Source: CAVRUF01 sp963716005
GTDB taxonomy: Bacteria; Actinomycetota; Thermoleophilia; Gaiellales; Gaiellaceae
Assembly (NCBI GenBank): GCA_963716005.1
Contig: OY970285.1
Span: 186,001-250,000, forward strand
Length of the DNA stretch: 64,000 nucleotides
Direction: 5' to 3'
Of this stretch, positions 29,986 to 38,650 are shown piece after piece. How positions within the stretch are numbered: position 1 is the stretch's first letter; each line of letters opens with the position of its first letter. A program made the position numbers and the translations under genes. The notes beneath the pieces are model-generated. The model saw only the letters and a list, made by a program, of their open reading frames with translations, made no database searches and was not told the DNA's origin.

Positions 29986-30772
29986 TAGTCGCGCCCACTC
30001 CAGCAGGTCCCGCGCCACAGCCGCTTCTGCCGGACCGCGCCTCGCTTCGAGCTCGCCGCAAGAAGAGACGCCTCGTCCCACTGGCGCTGTTCGCGGCGGC
30101 CTGCCTTACGGCGTCTCGCTTGCGGCGGTCTGACCGATCACGCGCGGCACGCAGCGTTCGCAGCCCTCGCCGCATGTACTGCTTGACCTCGATCGCAATC
30201 ACTTCGGCCGTCATCTGTTCATTGAGGAACTCGACCACACGGCGAAGCTCACGCGGGATCTCGTCGGCGACGAACGACGAGTCGGTTCCTGCCCGCCTTG
30301 AGGTTCGCCTCGGCCTGCTCCCAGAACGTCATCGCCGTCCGTAGTCCGCTTCGAGCACCGTCGCAAGCTCGGCTTCCGTGTCGTGTCCGTCTCGCTCCCA
30401 GCGACGCTCGAACGACTCCTCGGAGCGTGTCGATCGGCCAGTAAACGACCGCGTGAGCCGCGTAGTCGAGCATCTGGCCAACGCACTTCGCGACGTGATC
30501 CGCGTGTCTGAGCTTGCGCTTCACCTCGACGGCGTCGGGACTCCTGTCCTGGTCGAGGAAGCAGGTGGTCGACCGACCACCGGCCGGCTCCGTCCTCGTC
30601 GGTCCGGCAACGCGGCTTCACGTCCGACGAGCAGCCAGCGCGCGCGGCACGCCGCCCGCAAGCTGGTCGCCGCGGCGGTCGAGGGAACTTCGCGACCGGC
30701 GAGTGAGAGGACGTCCTCGCTCGCCTTCGTCGCGATCGCGTCGGTCGGTGTGCTGATCCGCTCGTCCTTGCC
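29985..30772 (-). pseudogene. Frameshifted remnant of a conserved actinobacterial protein, probably nuclease-like
   Basis: Pieces in different minus frames fit one protein: DAIATKASEDVLSLAGREVP (30660-30770), VEVKRKLRHADHVAKCVGQM and LDYAAHAVVYWPID (30430-30530), then LKAGRNRLV, VVEFLNEQMTAEVIAIEVKQ (30180-30240), PRVIGQTAASET and RRGPAEAAVARDLLEWARLQ (about 30000). From memory, similar full-length actinobacterial proteins carry EVK-type motifs reminiscent of PD-(D/E)xK nucleases. At least four frame changes are needed and the 3' end is replaced by another gene's fragment, so decay is likely even allowing for sequencing indels. Nothing else is evident in 29556-30993. Confidence 0.45.
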
Positions 30773-30993
30773 ATGGCTCTTGGCGATCGGGCTCAGGAAC
30801 CGCTGGCCGCTCTGCGAGGCTGGATGGCCCGCAACAACGCCGCAGTCATGGCCGTGCTCTTCCTCATCATCGGGGCGAAGCTGGTCGGCGACGCGATAGC
30901 GGCTTTCTCTTGGTGACTTGAGCGCTGCGACCCCTTCAATCAGCAGACGACGGTGGCAACCGCGGGAGCGTTACCGGGATGCTTCCGTACGAG

Positions 30994-32505
30994 CTAGTAA
31001 GCGCCGCGCTTGCCGAGCACGACCGGGATCGTCTGGCACAGGATCTTCAGGTCCCACCAGAGCGACCAGTTCGTGACGTAGACGTAGTCGAGCTTCGTCA
31101 TCTCGTCGAACGGCATGTCGTTGCGGCCGAGCACTTGCCAGAGACCCGTGATCCCGGGGGTCATGTCGAGCCGGCGGCTCGCCCAGCCGGTGATCTGGTC
31201 GGCCTCGTAGACGACGAACGGCCGCGGGCCGACGAGGCTCATGTCGCCGCGGAGCACGTTCCAGAACTGGGGGAACTCGTCGATGCTCGTCTTGCGCAGG
31301 AACGCGCCCACCTTGGTCACGCGCGGGTCCTCGCCCTTGATCTTGAAGAGCGGCCCGTCCACCTCGTTCATGTGGAGGACTTCCTCGCGGCGCGCCTCGG
31401 CGCCGACGCACATCGTCCGGAACTTGACGATCTCGAATGTCGAGCCGTTGCGGCCCCGCCGCTTCTGTCGGTAGAGCGCAGGACCGGGGCTGTCGAGCTT
31501 GATGACGACCGCCACCGCGGCCAACACAGGCGCCAGGACGATCAGCGCCGCGCCGGCGGCGCAGACGTCGAACGAGCGCTTGAGGACGCGGGAGCTGCGG
31601 CCCAGACGGAGCGGCGGCAGCGTCACGACCGGCATGCCCTCGATGTCGTCGAAGGTCGCCTGCGAGGTGAAGATCTCGAAGTAGCGCGGGACGATGGAGA
31701 TCTGGACGTCCGGCCGCCGCACGCTGCGGAGCAGGTCGAGCATCTGCTCGTGGCCGTCGATCGACGTCGCGATGATCACGCGGTCGATCTCGAGCTCGTC
31801 GACGAGCCGCGCGACGTCCCCTGACGCACCGAGCACGGGGCCGGGAATGTCGTCCTCGTCGGACGCCAGGAACCCGACGACCTCGAGGCCGTACTCGGGA
31901 TGCGCGCCGAGCTTGCGGGAGACCAGACGAGCCTCGTCGCCGCCGCCGACGATCAGCGTCCGGCGGCGCTCCATGACCCGGGGGAAGACCCACGAGCGGA
32001 TCGAGCCGCGCAGCACCGGGACGAGGACGAGCGAGGCGCTGATGAAGAGCGCGGCCTCGACGGCCGTGTACACCCACCAGTCGAAGAGAAAGCGGACGCC
32101 CTGCGAGAGGATCAGGTACCCGAGCGACCCCGCGAGCATCGCGTGGAAGATGCTCCGCACCTCGTCGAAGCTCGAGACCGAGATCTGCAGCGCGTCGGCC
32201 TCGTAGAGCCCGTAGCCGGTGAAGATCGCGAGCCAGACCGGGACGGCGCTGATCACGAGGAACGTCAGGAACCACGACGGCGCGGACACCGGCGGCAGCG
32301 GGCCGAGCATGTCGGCGGCCACGTACGTGAGCACGTAGGCGACCGTCAGAGCGACGAGATCGCCGCCCGCGAGGATCCAGGTCCGGCCGTGTCCGAGACG
32401 GCCCCGCCGGGGCGCCGTCCGTGTCGCAGGAAGGACGTGATCGACGCCGGTGCTCATCGGCCGCAGTTCCTCCAGATCCCGTTTGCGTGCAAGCGTTTCA
32501 CGCAC
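30994..32505 (-). CDS. Exopolysaccharide priming sugar transferase (polyprenyl glycosylphosphotransferase)
   Basis: 503 residues from GTG 32505, or 487 from ATG 32457. Four to five N-terminal membrane helices are followed by a Rossmann-like domain (RRTLIVGGGDEARLVSRKL) and the C-terminal bacterial sugar transferase domain: SPGPALYRQKRRGRNGSTFE, IVKFRTMCVGAEARREEV, RKTSIDEFPQFWNVLRGDMS, LVGPRPF and TPGITGLWQV. It moves a hexose-1-phosphate onto undecaprenyl phosphate, the first step of repeat-unit assembly (WbaP/CpsE-like). TACCCT five bases before GTG 32505 favours that start as leaderless; a GAGGAA sequence precedes ATG 32457. A CGGCTAG-type operator lies 68 bp upstream of 32505. Confidence 0.93.
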   Translation of the reverse strand: MRETLARKRDLEELRPMSTGVDHVLPATRTAPRRGRLGHGRTWILAGGDLVALTVAYVLTYVAADMLGPLPPVSAPSWFLTFLVISAVPVWLAIFTGYGLYEADALQISVSSFDEVRSIFHAMLAGSLGYLILSQGVRFLFDWWVYTAVEAALFISASLVLVPVLRGSIRSWVFPRVMERRRTLIVGGGDEARLVSRKLGAHPEYGLEVVGFLASDEDDIPGPVLGASGDVARLVDELEIDRVIIATSIDGHEQMLDLLRSVRRPDVQISIVPRYFEIFTSQATFDDIEGMPVVTLPPLRLGRSSRVLKRSFDVCAAGAALIVLAPVLAAVAVVIKLDSPGPALYRQKRRGRNGSTFEIVKFRTMCVGAEARREEVLHMNEVDGPLFKIKGEDPRVTKVGAFLRKTSIDEFPQFWNVLRGDMSLVGPRPFVVYEADQITGWASRRLDMTPGITGLWQVLGRNDMPFDEMTKLDYVYVTNWSLWWDLKILCQTIPVVLGKRGAY

Positions 32506-32510
32506 TACCG

Positions 32511-32516
32511 AGGGTA
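32511..32516 (-). promoter_or_regulatory. TACCCT -10 box, leaderless promoter candidate
   Basis: On the minus strand TACCCT ends five bases before GTG 32505 of the priming sugar transferase gene. Confidence 0.4.
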
Positions 32517-32573
32517 CGAACCGACAGGCCGCAAATACAGACCAGAACTGGAAAACCGGCCGCGCGGACGGTA

Positions 32574-32591
32574 GCTAGCCGAGCGGCTAGG
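32574..32591. promoter_or_regulatory. CGGCTAG-type palindromic operator candidate, site 3
   Basis: GCTAGCCGAGCGGCTAGG is an almost perfect inverted repeat 68 bp upstream of the priming sugar transferase start (32505). It overlaps the 3' end of the GNAT gene. Confidence 0.55.
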
Positions 32592-33785
32592 AACGCGGCC
32601 AGACGCCGTGCGCCAGCGCCGTTTGAGCCATGCGTGCGATTCCGGTCTTCGTCGCGACCGCCTTCGGCGCCGGTCGCGGCGCCGACGAACGGCCGTCCGC
32701 GTGGCATTGATCCGGACGCCGCGGAACGTCGGCGCGAAGATCAGCACGTCCTCTTCCTCCCACGACTCGCTGCCGAAGCGGCGCTTGTACTCGGACTCGC
32801 CGAAGCCGTAGTCGAGCCGGTCGATTCCGTCGTCCGCGCAGAGGTCCTCGATCACGCGCATGAGCAAGTACGTGCCGATCGAGTAGTCGGCGAACGCGGG
32901 GTCGTAGCCCGGCGTGCCCGACGTGGAAGGTGCGGTCGTAGCCGGCGCCGGACCAGAAGGCGATCGGGCGGCCGTCGAGCGACAGGACCCAGGCCCGGTA
33001 CCAGCCGCGCTCGAGGGCGAGCTCGACGTGAGCGCGCCGGTCCTCGTCGGTGTCCGCGGAGGCCACGCCGAGACCGCGCTGGTACGTCAGCGCGGCGACC
33101 GTCTCGATCTCGCGCGAGGAGCTCGTCGGCATCTCCGCCGGCTCTCGGTAGACCCGCAGCGAGAGTCCGTCGCCGTGATCGCGCAGGAGCCGGTTGCCGG
33201 TAGACGCGGACGTTCTCCCGCGTCTTCTTGGAGCGCGACTTGATGAACTCGTCGTAGGAGTCGGGCAAGCTGCGAGCGCCCAGTGCGTGCTCCGATGGCG
33301 GAAGCGGCCGCGCAGCGCCGACGGAACGGCGAGCGCCGCGGTGTGGAGCGGCGAGCCGACGCGAAGGGCCGGCAGCGAGAGGACGTCCGCGTCGCTTCCG
33401 AGCGACGCTCGCAGGGTCTGGAGGAGCGCGTCGGCATCCTCCGGCGACTCGACGCCGGAGACGCCGCCGTGGACGAGCGTGATCGCGCGCACCATCGGGC
33501 TGTAGAGCGTGCGGTAGCCGACGGACACGCTCAGACGGAATCTTCTCGAGCCGCCCGGCGAAGACGATCTCGCCGGGCAGCCGGGCGACATGGGGCCGGA
33601 CGACCTCCGGGCGCGTGGCGACCACGGTGAGGAAGTAGTCGGGGACCGGGTCGAGCCGCGTCCACGGCAGCGCCTCGAGCTCGTTTCGCGCCGCCGCGAC
33701 CTCGAGCTCGGAGCTCAGCAAGCCCGGCGCCGAAGAGCTGGGTCGGAGGCGTCTCGAGGAGGCGCGCTGCGCTGATTTCGGCCAC
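32587..33785 (-). CDS. GNAT/FemAB-like acyl- or aminoacyltransferase (CelD/BioF2 type), frameshifted
   Basis: Fragments in three minus frames fit one product of about 395 residues: MAEISAARLLETPPTQLFGA, then PVPDYFLTVVATRPEVVRP, VHGGVSGVESPEDADALLQT, SYDEFIKSRSKKTRENVRVY, YRAWVLSLDGRPIAFWSGAG and LDYGFGESEYKRRFGSESWE. The SRSKKTRxNxR motif and the late GxExYKxxFG motif are typical of the double-GNAT FemAB-like family found in EPS loci. At least four one-base shifts are needed (near 32910, 33205, 33545, 33720). TAGTGT six bases before GTG 33785 fixes the start. It could acylate a sugar or peptide substituent; the substrate is unknown. Confidence 0.7.
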
Positions 33786-33791
33786 GCCACG

Positions 33792-33797
33792 ACACTA
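33792..33797 (-). promoter_or_regulatory. TAGTGT -10 box, leaderless promoter candidate
   Basis: On the minus strand TAGTGT ends exactly six bases before GTG 33785 of the GNAT-like gene. Confidence 0.45.
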
Positions 33798-33841
33798 GTT
33801 CGCGCTGGAAGCCGTGACCATCCCGCATACCGCCAGATCGC

Positions 33842-33859
33842 GCTAGCCGAACGGCTAGC
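33842..33859. promoter_or_regulatory. CGGCTAG-type palindromic operator candidate, site 4 (best match)
   Basis: GCTAGCCGAACGGCTAGC is a near-perfect palindrome midway between two divergent genes: 56 bp from the GNAT start (33785) and 61 bp from the LuxR-type gene (33921). A half-site-like CGCTAGGCAATCGG follows at 33872. Confidence 0.6.
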
Positions 33860-33920
33860 TGGGGCCGAAAACGCTAGGCAATCGGGGCGTAGCCCACGGA
33901 CCGGGGCGCTCTTAGCATCG

Positions 33921-34190
33921 GTGCCAGTGTTCGAACCACTCCCAGCGCCGTACGAGCAAGCCGATCCGCGGGCGGTTCTGTCTGCCCGCGAGGTCGAGGT
34001 GCTGGAGATGACGTCGCTCGGGCTCACGAACGTGCAGATCGCCGGGCGGCTGCACGTGAGCATCCACGCGGTCAAGTTCCACCTCGCGGCCATCTACCGC
34101 AAGCTCGGCGTCGCGAACCGCACCGAGGCGGCCGTGCTCTACCTGCGCTCGGCCTCGATGCAGCCGGCCGGCCGGGAGGGCGTCGACTGA
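33921..34190 (+). CDS. Solo LuxR-type helix-turn-helix regulator
   Basis: 89 residues from a GTG start. It is almost wholly a GerE/LuxR DNA-binding domain: LSAREVEVLEMTSLGLTNVQ, IAGRLHVSIHAVKFHLAAIY and RKLGVANRTEAAVLYL. There is no receiver, PAS or autoinducer domain, so it is not phosphorylated in the usual way. The recognition helix is almost identical to those of the regulators at 52865 and 53679. A TAGCAT box lies two bases before the GTG, so the in-frame GTG at 33927 is also possible. The CGGCTAG palindrome 61 bp upstream may be its own site, inferred from position only. Its stop overlaps the Wzz-like gene. Confidence 0.85.
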   Translation: MPVFEPLPAPYEQADPRAVLSAREVEVLEMTSLGLTNVQIAGRLHVSIHAVKFHLAAIYRKLGVANRTEAAVLYLRSASMQPAGREGVD

Positions 34191-34955
34191 TGGATCTTCC
34201 GCTCTTCTCCCGCGTCCTCTGGCGCTTCAAGTGGCTCGTCGTCCTCGGTGTCGTCGTCGCCACCGCTCTCGCCTTCCTCTCGGTCTTCCGGATCGACACG
34301 GAGAACGGCTTCGGCGTCGAGTACCGGCAGAACGAGCAGTGGGTGAGCGTCGCCACCGTTCTCGTCACGGAGGGGGACTTCCCGCTCGGCCGGGCCGCCC
34401 TCCAGCAGGACGTCCCGCCCGCCAATTCCGACGAGCCCGGGAAGTACACGCCGCAGTTCGCGCCGTCGTCGCGGTTCATCGAGCTGGCGAACGTCTACGC
34501 CGAGCTCGTGACCGGAGACGCGGTGCGCCAGCTGATCCTCGAGGACGGCCCGCTTCCGGGCGTCATCCAGGCGGTTCCGCTCGTGGCGGCCAACGGCTCC
34601 GATGCGGCGCTGCCGATGGTCGCCGTGCGCGGGCTCTCGACGAGCCCTGAGAAGGCGGTCGTCGTCGCCCAGCGCGCGAGCGCCGCGTTCCAGAAGTACC
34701 TCGAGACGGAGCAAGCGTCGTGGCGGCATCCCGCGCGCGCAGCGCGTCGTTCTGAGCGAGGTGCGGCACCCGTCGCTCCAGACGGCAGTCATGCTCGAAG
34801 GACGCTCGAAGACGATTCCGATCGTCGTCTTCCTGACCGTGATGCTCGCCTTCACCGGGCTCGCGTTCATCCTCGAGAACCTCCGTCCGCGCGAGCAGCC
34901 CGTCTCGGTCACGGCCGAAGTGGTTCACACCGTCCGGGCCCGCAGCTCGGGCTGA
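34190..34955 (+). CDS. Wzz-like chain-length determinant / capsular polysaccharide protein (one frameshift)
   Basis: One membrane helix near the N-terminus (FKWLVVLGVVVATALAFLSV) and one near the C-terminus (TIPIVVFLTVMLAFTGLAFI) flank an extracytoplasmic region, the layout of Wzz/polysaccharide co-polymerase proteins that set polymer length. No tyrosine kinase domain is attached. One extra base near 34725 separates the halves; the second frame carries RAQRVVLSEVRHPSLQTAVM. Joined length is about 254 residues. It is coupled to the LuxR-type gene upstream and followed after three bases by the O-antigen-ligase-like gene. Confidence 0.72.
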
Positions 34956-34958
34956 GCC

Positions 34959-36420
34959 ATGAGCGTCGCCCCCACCGGGAGCGCCGAGCGCGGCCCCTAC
35001 ATCTCGTCCGCGGTCGTCCTCGGGGCGCTCGCACTCCTGGCCGCGACCGTCCTCACGGAGACGCGCCCGGTCGAGGTGGCGCCCGTCATCGCGCTCGTCA
35101 TCCTCGTTCACGGTCGCGTACCGGACGCTGCTCGCCTGGGACACGCTCCTCGCGCTGCTCGTCCTCGTCATCCTGTTCGTCCCGATCCAGCGCTACGTGC
35201 TGCCGGGATCGCTGCCGGTCGAGCTCGAGCCGTACCGCCTGCTGGTCGCGTTCATGGTCGCCGGCTGGATCGCCTCGCTCCTCGTCGATCCGACCGTGCG
35301 CCTGCGAAAGACCGGCTTCGAGCTTCCGGTCGCCCTGATCCTCGCCGGCGTCTTCGGTTCGGTGCTCGCGAACAGCGCTCGCGTCGCCGAGCGCGACCCG
35401 TACGTCGTCAAGGGGATCACGTTCCTCCTCAGCTACATCCTCCTGTTCTTCTTCATCGTCGAGCGTCGTCAGGACGACGAGCCAGATCGAGCAGTTGCTC
35501 AGGTTCATGGTCGGCGGCGGCGTCGTCGTCGGCGCTGCTCACGATCGTGGAGTCGCGCACGCATTCGAACCTCTTCGACCACCTTTCGACGCATCGTCCC
35601 GATGCTCGACCAGGCGCCGTTCTCGGTCGCGTCCTCGGTGGAGGAGCGCGGCGTTCGCGCCTTCGCGTCGGCGCAGCATCCGATCGCGCTCGGCGCGGCG
35701 CTCGTCCTGCTGATCCCGCCGGCGCGTGTATCTGATGCGGCGCTCGGCTCGGCCGTGGCTCTGGTGGATCGCCATCGTCCTGCTGGCCTGCGGGTCGCTG
35801 GCGACGCTCTCGCGGACGAGCGTGCTCATGCTCGTCGCCGTCGTGGCGACGTTCCTCGTGGCTTCGCCCGCGCGAGACCCGGCGCCTGTGGCCGCTGCTT
35901 CTCCCGGCCGTGCTCGTCATCCACTTCGCCGTGCCGGGCACGCTCGGCACGCTCAAGGGGTCGTTCCTCCCGGAGGGAGGGCTGATCGCCGAGCAGCAGT
36001 CGAACCCGGGAAGTCGTGGCCAGGGGCGGATCGCCGATCTCGGCCCGAGCCTGCGCGAGGTCGCGCACCAGCCGCTCGTCGGCCAGGGCTACGCCACGCG
36101 CGTCGCGAACCGGCCGGGTCCGAGCGACCAGATCCTCGACGACCAGTGGCTCGGGATCCTGATGGAGACCGGGCTCGTGGGCGTTCGTCGGCTGGCTCTG
36201 GCTCGTCGGCCGCGCCGTCCGGCGGCTCGCGAATGCCGCGAAATGGGATCCGTCGAGCCGCGGCTGGCTGATGGCCTCGCTCGCCGCCTCTGTCGTCGCC
36301 TTCGGCGTGGGGATGCTGACGTTCGACGCGTTCGCGTTCATCCAGGTGACGTTCCTCTTCTTCATGCTCCTCGCGCTCGGCGCGGCTGCGCTGAGAACGC
36401 CGGTCGAGCCGGTCAGCTAG
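34959..36420 (+). CDS. O-antigen ligase/polymerase-like membrane protein (many frameshifts)
   Basis: Hydrophobic segments in all three plus frames fit one product of about 485 residues: SSAVVLGALALLAATVLTE, LLALLVLVILFVPIQRYVLP, PYRLLVAFMVAGWIASLLVD, YVVKGITFLLSYILLFFFIV, FASAQHPIALGAALVLLIPP, LWWIAIVLLACGSLATLSRT, then the luminal loop REVAHQPLVGQGYATRVANR and late helices. SRTSVLM and HxPLxGxGY are typical of the Wzy/WaaL family, which polymerises or ligates repeat units. About six indels are needed; this is the densest run in the window. A second, intact family member lies at 59256-60482. Confidence 0.65.
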
Positions 36421-37571
36421 ACGGCAGAAAGCGTGCGCGGACGGCTCGGCGCCGGCGTGGTGCCGCCGAGCTCGACCAGCAGGTCGCGCCGCGCCGACCA
36501 GGCGAAGAGGATCCAGCCCGGGTGGTAGGAGCGGCACTCGCGGTTGATCGCGACGCCGCGGCCTTCGGCCGGAACGGCGGGGCGGCCGGTAGCGATCCCT
36601 CGTACCGCGCGGGCGTAGCGCCCTGCGCGCGGAAAACGGTCGCTCCGCTGGATCGAGCGGTACGCGCGGAACGGATCGTCCACGTACATCGGCTCCTCCA
36701 GCTCGTTCGCGCCGAAGCACCAACCTAGGCTGCGCTCGATCGCGGGGCGCACGCCGGGGATTCCCTGGTCGAGCGCGGGGAGGAGGAAGAGGTGGGCCAT
36801 GCTGTCCTGGTGGACGGCGTAGACGGGGTAGAGCTCCGCCGGCTTCCCGGTCGCGACCGAGTAGAGCCACGGCCATTCGCCCTGCGGGCCCTGGCCCTCG
36901 AGCATGCGCTCGACGCCGCTGCGGAAGAGGCCGCGCGTCCAGGAATCGCCGGTGCGCCGGCCGTGCTCGTAGACCGCGCGCAGGAAGTAGACGATCGCGC
37001 CGAACGAGACGACGTTGCGCCGGTAGAGCGTCGAGCTGTGCCGCGGCAGGAGCGAGCCCGGGTGCACGTACTCCTCCCGGATCGTCGTGAAGAGCCGGTC
37101 GGCCACATTGGCCGCGGTCCTGCTCCCCGACGTGGCCGCCGAGTCGAGGCCCCACTGCATCCACGCGAGCGTCTGGACCGGCATCTTCGTCCCGGGCCCG
37201 CTGCCGACGATGCGCGCGAGCCGCGTCACCGCCGCGGCCACGGCCGGATCGTCGGGCCGGTCGCGCAGCAGGACGAGGAGAAGTCCGAGATCGGCGGGCG
37301 AGGTGACGTCGTCGAGCCGCTTCGCCAGGAACTCGTCCACGCGCGCGGCGACCTCGGCCTCGCCGGGGCTACCGCCCGCCCGCGCGTACTCCTGCAGGCC
37401 GAGCAGCGAGTTGATCGTGTAGCGCAGCGAGCGCGACCCGTAGTCGTTCACGTAGCGCCCGTCCTCGTCGATCGTCGTCGAGAAGGGATAGAGCGCGAGC
37501 TCGCGCGAGTAGACCTCCTCGAGGAAGGAGGCCGACCGGTCGAGCAGCGTGCCGGCGCCGATACCGCTCAC
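36417..37571 (-). CDS. Hypothetical protein, probable alpha/alpha-toroid fold
   Basis: 384 residues, intact. Repeated helical hairpins with aromatic-rich turns (SLRYTINSLLGLQEYA, TLAWMQWGLDSAA, GEWPWLYSVATGKPAELYPV, YAVHQDSMAHLFLLPALDQG) suggest a six-hairpin toroid like those of polysaccharide lyases, glycoside hydrolases and prenyltransferase-like proteins. No signal peptide is seen, so it may be cytoplasmic. Catalytic residues cannot be assigned. TAGCCT six bases before GTG 37571 supports a leaderless start, and a CGGCTAG-type operator lies 69 bp upstream. It converges with the O-antigen-ligase-like gene, stop overlapping stop. Confidence 0.75.
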   Translation of the reverse strand: MSGIGAGTLLDRSASFLEEVYSRELALYPFSTTIDEDGRYVNDYGSRSLRYTINSLLGLQEYARAGGSPGEAEVAARVDEFLAKRLDDVTSPADLGLLLVLLRDRPDDPAVAAAVTRLARIVGSGPGTKMPVQTLAWMQWGLDSAATSGSRTAANVADRLFTTIREEYVHPGSLLPRHSSTLYRRNVVSFGAIVYFLRAVYEHGRRTGDSWTRGLFRSGVERMLEGQGPQGEWPWLYSVATGKPAELYPVYAVHQDSMAHLFLLPALDQGIPGVRPAIERSLGWCFGANELEEPMYVDDPFRAYRSIQRSDRFPRAGRYARAVRGIATGRPAVPAEGRGVAINRECRSYHPGWILFAWSARRDLLVELGGTTPAPSRPRTLSAV

Positions 37572-37577
37572 GATTCG

Positions 37578-37583
37578 AGGCTA
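37578..37583 (-). promoter_or_regulatory. TAGCCT -10 box, leaderless promoter candidate
   Basis: On the minus strand TAGCCT ends six bases before GTG 37571 of the toroid-like protein gene. Confidence 0.45.
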
Positions 37584-37640
37584 CCGAGGCGGGGACTGCG
37601 TTTCGACGCCCGATCGTCCAGACGTCATGCGGAGCGCCTC

Positions 37641-37657
37641 ACCAACCGGCTAGGTGG
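37641..37657. promoter_or_regulatory. CGGCTAG-type operator candidate, site 5
   Basis: ACCAACCGGCTAGGTGG lies 69 bp upstream of the start at 37571 and overlaps the stop codon of the GT2 gene. It shares ACCAA-Y-CGGCTAGGT with site 6 at 46554. Confidence 0.5.
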
Positions 37658-38522
37658 CCACGCGGCGCAGTGAGCGCAGGTGCCCGGCGCGGGTCTCGCG
37701 CCCGCCGCTCGAGACGACCGAGTGCGTGAGCGCGCCGAGCCCGATCCCGACCCGCTCGAGGAACGCGGTGACCCGGCCGCAGTGCTTGCTCGCGTAGCGC
37801 ACGCGGCTCGTCACGAGCACCGGGATGAGCGACGGCCGCGGGGCGGAGGCGCCACCCTCGTGCGCGGCGGTCGCGCCCGGCTCGAACCGCACTTCGTGGC
37901 CGGCGTCCCAGAGGCGCCGGCAGAGATCGGTGTCCTCGCAGTAGAGGAAGAAGCCCTCGTCCATCCCGCCGAGCGCCTCGAGCGCGTCGCGGCGCACGAG
38001 CATGCACGCGCCGGAGATCCATTCGGCCGCGCCCGCCCGCTCGTAGTGCTCTTCGCGGCGCACGGTCTCGTCCGCCCAGAGCGCTCGGGGGAAGATCCGG
38101 TGCAGGAAGAACGCCTGCGCGTACGTGGAGCGCAGCCGCGGGAACCGGCGTAGCGAGAAATCGAGCTCGCCGGTCGAGTGGAGGATCTTCGGCCCGACCG
38201 CGCCGACCCGCGGCTCCGCGTCGAGCACCGCCGCCAGGCGGCGCAGATCCTCCTCCGTGATGGTGGCGTCGGGGTTCAGGAAGAGCACGTAGTCGCCCTG
38301 AGCTGCCCGCCACCCGGCGTTGCACCCGACGGCAAAACCGCCGTTTGTATCGAGTTGGAGGCAATTGACGCCTAGGTCGGCGACCGCATCCAGGCTGCCG
38401 TCGGGCGAGGCGTTGTCGACAACCACGACCTCGATCTCGGGCCGGCCCGCGAGCCCTTCCACGCAGGCGCGCAGCCGGTCCCGGCTGTTGTACGACACGA
38501 CGACGACGCAAATCGAGGTCAC
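37650..38522 (-). CDS. Glycosyltransferase family 2 (rhamnosyltransferase-like)
   Basis: 290 residues from GTG 38522. ICVVVVSYNSRDRLRACVEG, VVVVDNASPDGSLDAV, the metal-binding region YVLFLNPDATITEEDL and later GACMLVRRDALEALGGMDEG, FFLYCEDTDLCRRLWDAGHE are the standard order of motifs in the WcaA/RfbN-like GT2 group, often rhamnosyltransferases. TACGGT seven bases before the GTG suggests a leaderless transcript. A much longer frame upstream is only the shadow of the beta-helix gene on the other strand. The acceptor is unknown, but the neighbours place it in EPS repeat-unit assembly. Confidence 0.9.
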   Translation of the reverse strand: MTSICVVVVSYNSRDRLRACVEGLAGRPEIEVVVVDNASPDGSLDAVADLGVNCLQLDTNGGFAVGCNAGWRAAQGDYVLFLNPDATITEEDLRRLAAVLDAEPRVGAVGPKILHSTGELDFSLRRFPRLRSTYAQAFFLHRIFPRALWADETVRREEHYERAGAAEWISGACMLVRRDALEALGGMDEGFFLYCEDTDLCRRLWDAGHEVRFEPGATAAHEGGASAPRPSLIPVLVTSRVRYASKHCGRVTAFLERVGIGLGALTHSVVSSGGRETRAGHLRSLRRVAT

Positions 38523-38650
38523 TTGCTCGACCGTAGCAGCGGTCTTTCCCGTTGACGACTGGACCTGAGGCTGGTCTGGGAGATCCTGGATCCCTCGGAG
38601 TGGCGATGGCCCGATGTTTGCCGCCCGCCGACAAAGAAACCGTTCGCAAG

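Noticed and set aside
29556..30993. A transposon or insertion sequence explaining the broken genes
   Set aside because: No transposase motif, terminal inverted repeat or target duplication could be seen here or at 56-57.5 kb.
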